From Deltaproteobacteria bacterium (GTDB lineage Bacteria; UBA10199; GCA-002796325; JACPFF01): a stretch of 64,000 nt of DNA. The notes below the pieces were generated by a model, which searched no databases, was not told where the DNA came from, and saw only the letters and a list, made by a program, of their open reading frames with translations. The stretch covers positions 84,754 to 148,753 of the forward strand of contig JACQUX010000017.1 in assembly GCA_016210045.1 (NCBI GenBank), read 5' to 3'. Position 1 is the stretch's first letter; every line of letters begins with the position of its first letter. Positions 60,712 to 64,000 of the stretch are shown one piece after another. Position numbers and translations under genes: made by a program.

Positions 60712-61845
60712 TTACTGCGAGCGGGCCTGAGATACGGCGGCACAGCTGGAGTTGTCCACCGCGTGCGTCGCGTAAGAATGTGCGGTCTCGGTACGAAACC
60801 GCCGCCAGGCGAGGAGCCCGACGCATGCCTTCAGTCCATAGTTGCCGAGCATCCAGAGCAGACTCATGGCAAAGAGGAGCTCGGGACCGGAGACCCCGGC
60901 CGCGAGATCTGGTGCTATCTGTAGGTGCGGCACTAGGAGGTCCACGAGCGCCTTATTGGAAGTCCCGACGCCGCCCCAGCTGATCGGGATGACGCCAATC
61001 AAAAAAGCGATGGGCACGTTTCCGAGGATGGCCGCAAACGGGATGTGTGCGCCGAAGAGATGGACCAGCGCATAAATCACCAATACGGCCGTACAGGGGA
61101 TGGCCGACCGGACCATGATCACTTGCAGATAGTCGCGCAAACGAGCCCGCGCAAAAATGGCAAAAATGCGCTTGGTGTGGAGAAACCCGAGTCGCCGCAT
61201 GAAGCGGGACTGTCCGTGTGTCCCCGGACGCAGGACCAGCCAATACGTGAGGTGGGCGGCGGTTAGCAAATAGGTCACGGCGGCGACGAGACGGATCGAC
61301 GGTGTGAGATCGAATCCTAAGACACGATGCTCGCCAAAAAACGTCCCGACATATGCCAGCGAAATGATCCAAAAAAGATCGGCCGCAGTAATGAGAAAAA
61401 ACGTACTCAATAAGTCTTCCAGCGGGGCACGCCGGCGTCGCTGGACGGCCAACGCCAACGCGGCTTGGCCTGCTCCATAGTTAATGAGCGCTAAGAGGTA
61501 CGTGGCCGCTCGGGGGACCAGCAGCGCGCGCCACGAAATAGGGGCGATGAGGCGCGTCAAAATCGACGCCGTTCCGGCACAGTCGACCATCCAATTGGCC
61601 AGAAAATATCCGAGCGCCAGTGCGACGAACCCCACCGGTTGTACTAAGCGGACGGCGCGGACGACTTGGTCGATGGGGTATAAATGGAATAACCACCAGA
61701 GGATAGCGCTCGCCACCCCCCAAGGAAGGATCTGTTTGAGCAGGCTGCCCCAACGATTGTGAAAAAAAGTACGCAACTTTTTTTTCCGTCCGCCGATACT
61801 AATAATGGAAGCTGGGGAGCTAAACGGGAAGGGATCCTCTGTCAA
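60712..61845 (-). CDS. Flippase-like membrane protein (lysylphosphatidylglycerol synthase TM-domain family)
   Basis: The 377-residue protein has about eight transmembrane helices and the family's typical IGVIPISWGGVGTSNKALVDLL motif. Members move or modify lipid-linked molecules across the inner membrane, often near glycan genes. It lies 85 bp upstream of the next leftward gene, with no clear promoter. Confidence 0.8.
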   Translation of the reverse strand: MTEDPFPFSSPASIISIGGRKKKLRTFFHNRWGSLLKQILPWGVASAILWWLFHLYPIDQVVRAVRLVQPVGFVALALGYFLANWMVDCAGTASILTRLIAPISWRALLVPRAATYLLALINYGAGQAALALAVQRRRRAPLEDLLSTFFLITAADLFWIISLAYVGTFFGEHRVLGFDLTPSIRLVAAVTYLLTAAHLTYWLVLRPGTHGQSRFMRRLGFLHTKRIFAIFARARLRDYLQVIMVRSAIPCTAVLVIYALVHLFGAHIPFAAILGNVPIAFLIGVIPISWGGVGTSNKALVDLLVPHLQIAPDLAAGVSGPELLFAMSLLWMLGNYGLKACVGLLAWRRFRTETAHSYATHAVDNSSCAAVSQARSQ

Positions 61846-61875
61846 TGAAAACGGTACACTGACTCGATGGGGGCA

Positions 61876-61960
61876 TGGGAGAAGGCAGTAGCCTCCATCG
61901 TCTTAATCCCCCACTCCTTCTCCCAACATAGGGCCGGTTCGCTGCAAAGCGGACCGGCCC
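61876..61960. repeat. Two hairpins between rlmE and the flippase gene
   Basis: A 10-bp inverted repeat TGGGAGAAGG/CCTTCTCCCA has a 30-nt loop. It is followed by a GC-rich hairpin GGGCCGGTTCGC-N6-GCGGACCGGCCC directly after the rlmE stop. They may end rlmE transcription, although no T-run follows on that strand. Confidence 0.5.
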
Positions 61961-62563
61961 TCACTTTTTCTGATATCCCAGGCCGACTAAGTATTGCTCC
62001 CGTGATCCGGTGCGGGTCGCGGCGGGGATATGGTTCGTAGCCCGCTGAAAGGCATTGGCCAACACTTTCCGCAGCTGGGCGACGTCCGGACCTTCAAAGA
62101 TCTTGACCGCAAAATTTCCTTCGGGTCGGAGCACTGCCTGCGCGATCGTCCACGCCGCGGATGCCAGCGCGTATGAATGGTAGGCATCACTGAATTTGAC
62201 CCCCGTCGTATGAGGTGCCAAATCGGAAAGGACAATGTCCGCGGGTCCCCCCAACGCCTCAATGAGTGGTGCCGGATTCTCCGTCAGCGCTTCGATATCG
62301 GCCTGCAGCGTGACGACCGTTGAGGGGAGCGTAATCATGATCGGTTCCAAATCCACGCCGACTACCCGTCCGGAAGGACCGACCGCTCGGGCAATTGTCT
62401 GCAACCATCCCCCCGGGGCACAGCCGAGGTCCAGGACCCGCATTCCAGGTCGGAGCAACCGAAACTTCTGAGATAACTCATCTAATTTAAATGTTGCGCG
62501 ACTGGCGAGGCCGGCGACCTTGGCCTGGCGATAAAAATGATCCTTGCGGTCGTACTGTGCCAT
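61961..62563 (-). CDS. rlmE: 23S rRNA 2'-O-methyltransferase RlmE (RrmJ/FtsJ)
   Basis: This encodes 200 residues from the ATG at 62563 (GAAGG upstream). The RlmE pattern is clear: DHFYRQAKVAGLASRATFKLDEL, the SAM-binding VLDLGCAPGGW, DLAPHTTG and the catalytic Lys in NFAVKIF. It methylates U2552 of 23S rRNA in ribosome assembly. Confidence 0.93.
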   Translation of the reverse strand: MAQYDRKDHFYRQAKVAGLASRATFKLDELSQKFRLLRPGMRVLDLGCAPGGWLQTIARAVGPSGRVVGVDLEPIMITLPSTVVTLQADIEALTENPAPLIEALGGPADIVLSDLAPHTTGVKFSDAYHSYALASAAWTIAQAVLRPEGNFAVKIFEGPDVAQLRKVLANAFQRATNHIPAATRTGSREQYLVGLGYQKK

Positions 62564-62638
62564 CGGCGGCCTTCTAAGGTTTTTTTTGTCGATACGCAAC
62601 GATTCGCTCGGACTGGCAAAGCCAGATCCTCGCTAATA

Positions 62639-62665
62639 GTCGGGGGGTGCCTCGCTCCCCCCGAC
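62639..62665. promoter_or_regulatory. Palindrome upstream of the sigma-54 promoter at 62772
   Basis: GTCGGGGGG-N9-CCCCCCGAC is a perfect 9-bp dyad about 107 bp before the -24 element, a suitable distance for an activator site. It could equally be an unrelated hairpin. Confidence 0.35.
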
Positions 62666-62771
62666 GCCCCCCATCTGCAACAATATTCCTCTCTCGACGC
62701 AACTTCTGCTCTGGCTGTGCCGATACTGGGAATGAGGCAGTGGCGTTTGTATGCCTGTCTCCGTTGGGTTC

Positions 62772-62787
62772 TGGCAAACGGCTTGCA
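62772..62787 (+). promoter_or_regulatory. Sigma-54 (-24/-12) promoter for two small proteins
   Basis: TGGCAA-ACGGC-TTGCA has the key GG/GC bases with exact spacing. Predicted start is near 62798, leaving a ~30-nt leader that contains AAGGAG before the ATG at 62830. Confidence 0.7.
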
Positions 62788-62829
62788 CTTAAGGAATCCC
62801 AACGGGCTACACAACAAAAGGAGTCGGCG

Positions 62830-63258
62830 ATGGCGATTGATAAAACAAGAGTGAAAACAGTGCTTTCAGCAACAGCTCCCGATGAGGCGCTGTTACGGAC
62901 TGCGGGGAAGAAAGTCGCCGCTTCGGGGAATCAAGTCCGTCAGGTCCAGAAGACGGCGTCGACGCCAGTCGCCAATCAACCGAATGCCCGACCGGTTGCA
63001 AAGACCCAATATGTCGCCGGGAGTGCACCGCAGGTTGCAGCGAGTCGCTTCAGTGGCCTTCACGCCAGTCGATTCGCCGCCCGGCCGTCGGTTCGGAAAT
63101 TGAGTGGAGACGATATCGTCGCGTTAGCGGAACGGTCCCCAGCGGAAGCCGTCCGCACGTTACGTGCAATTGCGACGAGTGCCTTCAGTCAGGCGTATAT
63201 GGATGCGGCCGGCCGATATCGGACGGTCGAAGAAGGGGGCGACCATGCCAGCGCTTAA
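62830..63258 (+). CDS. Unknown small protein, sigma-54-controlled
   Basis: This encodes 142 residues from the ATG at 62830 (AAGGAG). The N-terminal ~90 residues are low-complexity, basic and Ala/Val/Gln-rich; the last ~50 look folded and helical (DDIVALAERSPAEAVRTLRAIA). No signal peptide or known motif is present. Its stop overlaps the next gene by 14 bp, so the two are made together. Confidence 0.6.
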   Translation: MAIDKTRVKTVLSATAPDEALLRTAGKKVAASGNQVRQVQKTASTPVANQPNARPVAKTQYVAGSAPQVAASRFSGLHASRFAARPSVRKLSGDDIVALAERSPAEAVRTLRAIATSAFSQAYMDAAGRYRTVEEGGDHASA

Positions 63259-63553
63259 TTACACCCGTGAAGATTTTATCAATATTATTGAAACGTTGAT
63301 CGATAAAGACTGCCCACTGTATTGTCACCCGGAGTTTCGGAAGGGGATGGAGCGGGATCAGAACCTCTTCATCAACCAAGTCATTCGCGAGGCCAATGGC
63401 AATGTGGCCTTCCGTTCGGTCGATTTTGACCTCGAAGGGATGGATGACGAGACCTTTTGGGAGCGCATCGACGACTCACGGTTCTCTGATTTTATTGAGG
63501 AAAGTGCTGCCACGGCGATTCTGAAGATGACGGAACGAATTGATCTTGCCTAA
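63245..63553 (+). CDS. Unknown small acidic protein
   Basis: This encodes 102 residues from the ATG at 63245, overlapping the previous gene. It is acidic, with Asp/Glu-rich helices (DLEGMDDETFWERIDD). No motif or signal peptide is recognised. It is coupled to the preceding basic protein, so a binding pair is conceivable. Both should respond to the sigma-54 promoter at 62772. Confidence 0.6.
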   Translation: MPALNYTREDFINIIETLIDKDCPLYCHPEFRKGMERDQNLFINQVIREANGNVAFRSVDFDLEGMDDETFWERIDDSRFSDFIEESAATAILKMTERIDLA

Positions 63554-63566
63554 GAGGATTTGTTAG

Positions 63567-63620
63567 GCCCTCACCCGGCGCTACGCGCCACCCTCTCCCC
63601 GTCGGGGCGAGGGGAAAATA
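63567..63620. repeat. REP-like repeat
   Basis: It contains CCCTCACCC, the hairpin GGCGC-TAC-GCGCC and CCCTCTCCCC-GTC-GGGGCGAGGGG, which resemble the repeats at 29027 and 30066. It follows the last small-protein gene and may also aid termination. Confidence 0.6.
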
Positions 63621-63878
63621 TAGAAGTCAGGTTTATTCAGGCAACTTTTTCCGTGTTCTGCCGATAACATAATTAGGAGACACGCTCTGGGGGAGCTCCG
63701 AAAGGTGCTCCCCCAGAATTGTTTCTGGGGAGGCGCGAGGCAGTCGTCCCGGACCCGGTGGGGTTCGGTAGGCGGAGGGCTCATGACCCCCGATCGACCG
63801 GAAACTGCGCTCTATCCAAGCTCCCCACGAAGGGCTTGCATTTTCTCCCGACATACGCGAATGAGTGCGCCGTTGTGC
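63621..63878. other. Gene-free region with a hairpin
   Basis: No gene is supported between the repeat and tRNA-Phe. A perfect 11-bp hairpin TCTGGGGGAGC-N10-GCTCCCCCAGA lies at 63686-63717. An apparent ORF here runs into the tRNA and is rejected. Confidence 0.5.
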
Positions 63879-63951
<73 letters not shown>

Positions 63952-63965
63952 CAAAAAATGGATAA

Positions 63966-63991
63966 ACCCAGCCGGGTGATGCCTTTTTTTT
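63966..63991 (+). terminator. Weak terminator after tRNA-Phe
   Basis: ACCC-AGCC-GGGT is a short stem followed, after six bases, by eight T residues. It probably ends the tRNA transcript. Confidence 0.35.
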
Positions 63992-64000
63992 GGGCAGAGA

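Overview
The window is a GC-rich bacterial chromosome segment (64 kb) from a Gram-negative, probably deltaproteobacterium-like or candidate-phylum lineage. This placement is inferred from gene content: menaquinone made by the futalosine route (mqnC, mqnD), outer-membrane-type and lipoprotein genes, an AmgK/MurU cell-wall recycling pair, a sigma-54 regulon, and a protoporphyrin-type haem operon. No rRNA or taxonomic marker is present, so the species cannot be named.

Bases 1-23647 hold the most unusual part, which looks like a lipopeptide (NRPS) biosynthetic locus under sigma-54 control. After a fused homocysteine methyltransferase/MTHFR (5'-truncated) and a small secreted protein comes an NtrC-type activator with a tiny histidine-kinase-like partner. 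Next is a leftward pair (DUF4097-like protein, threonine-synthase-like PLP enzyme), divergent from a rightward, translationally coupled operon: 4'-phosphopantetheinyl transferase, glutamate mutase E subunit, fatty acyl-AMP ligase, MFS exporter. That operon converges, stop codon on stop codon, with an 11-kb NRPS gene encoding T-C-A-T-C-A-T-C-A-T-C. Beyond the NRPS and divergent from it is the B12-binding S subunit of glutamate mutase. Both rightward operons and the DUF4097 unit have near-perfect -24/-12 promoters. In the two rightward cases the ATG lies exactly 15 nt after the -12 C. The inferred pathway makes 3-methylaspartate from glutamate, activates a fatty acid, loads it on the N-terminal carrier and adds three residues. 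Release would be by a terminal condensation domain, because no thioesterase is present.

Bases 23699-33280 are mostly leftward: an AAA/DUF4143 ATPase in AT-rich surroundings; a possible long operon of small envelope-type proteins (one with a Hint domain carrying an in-frame repeat insertion), a DEDD exonuclease-like protein, mqnD, a thioredoxin-reductase-like flavoprotein lacking its redox cysteines, and mqnC. A rightward BACON-like secreted protein and two tRNA-Val copies (one intact, one degenerate) follow.

Bases 33284-41409 carry a PilZ protein, a 2,4-dienoyl-CoA-reductase-like SDR, an M3-like metallopeptidase, an unknown protein with a nuclease-like motif followed by a formylglycine-enzyme-like protein, a membrane protein, and a GlcD-type FAD oxidase. 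Two copies of a long palindrome sharing GGGGACAGGTACCTTC flank this block. Bases 41637-46507 are a compact haem operon (hemE-hemN-hemH-hemY, leftward).

Bases 46576-63951 contain a Fic protein; galU, a monothiol glutaredoxin and BolA; and a glutaryl-CoA-dehydrogenase-like enzyme. A lipoprotein gene apparently split by a one-base loss follows, then aminotransferase, aldehyde dehydrogenase and an orphan lysine-5,6-aminomutase alpha-like protein. After these come a lipid kinase, murU and amgK, several unknowns, a flippase-like membrane protein, rlmE, two small proteins behind another sigma-54 promoter, and tRNA-Phe. No CRISPR array, insertion sequence or rRNA was seen.
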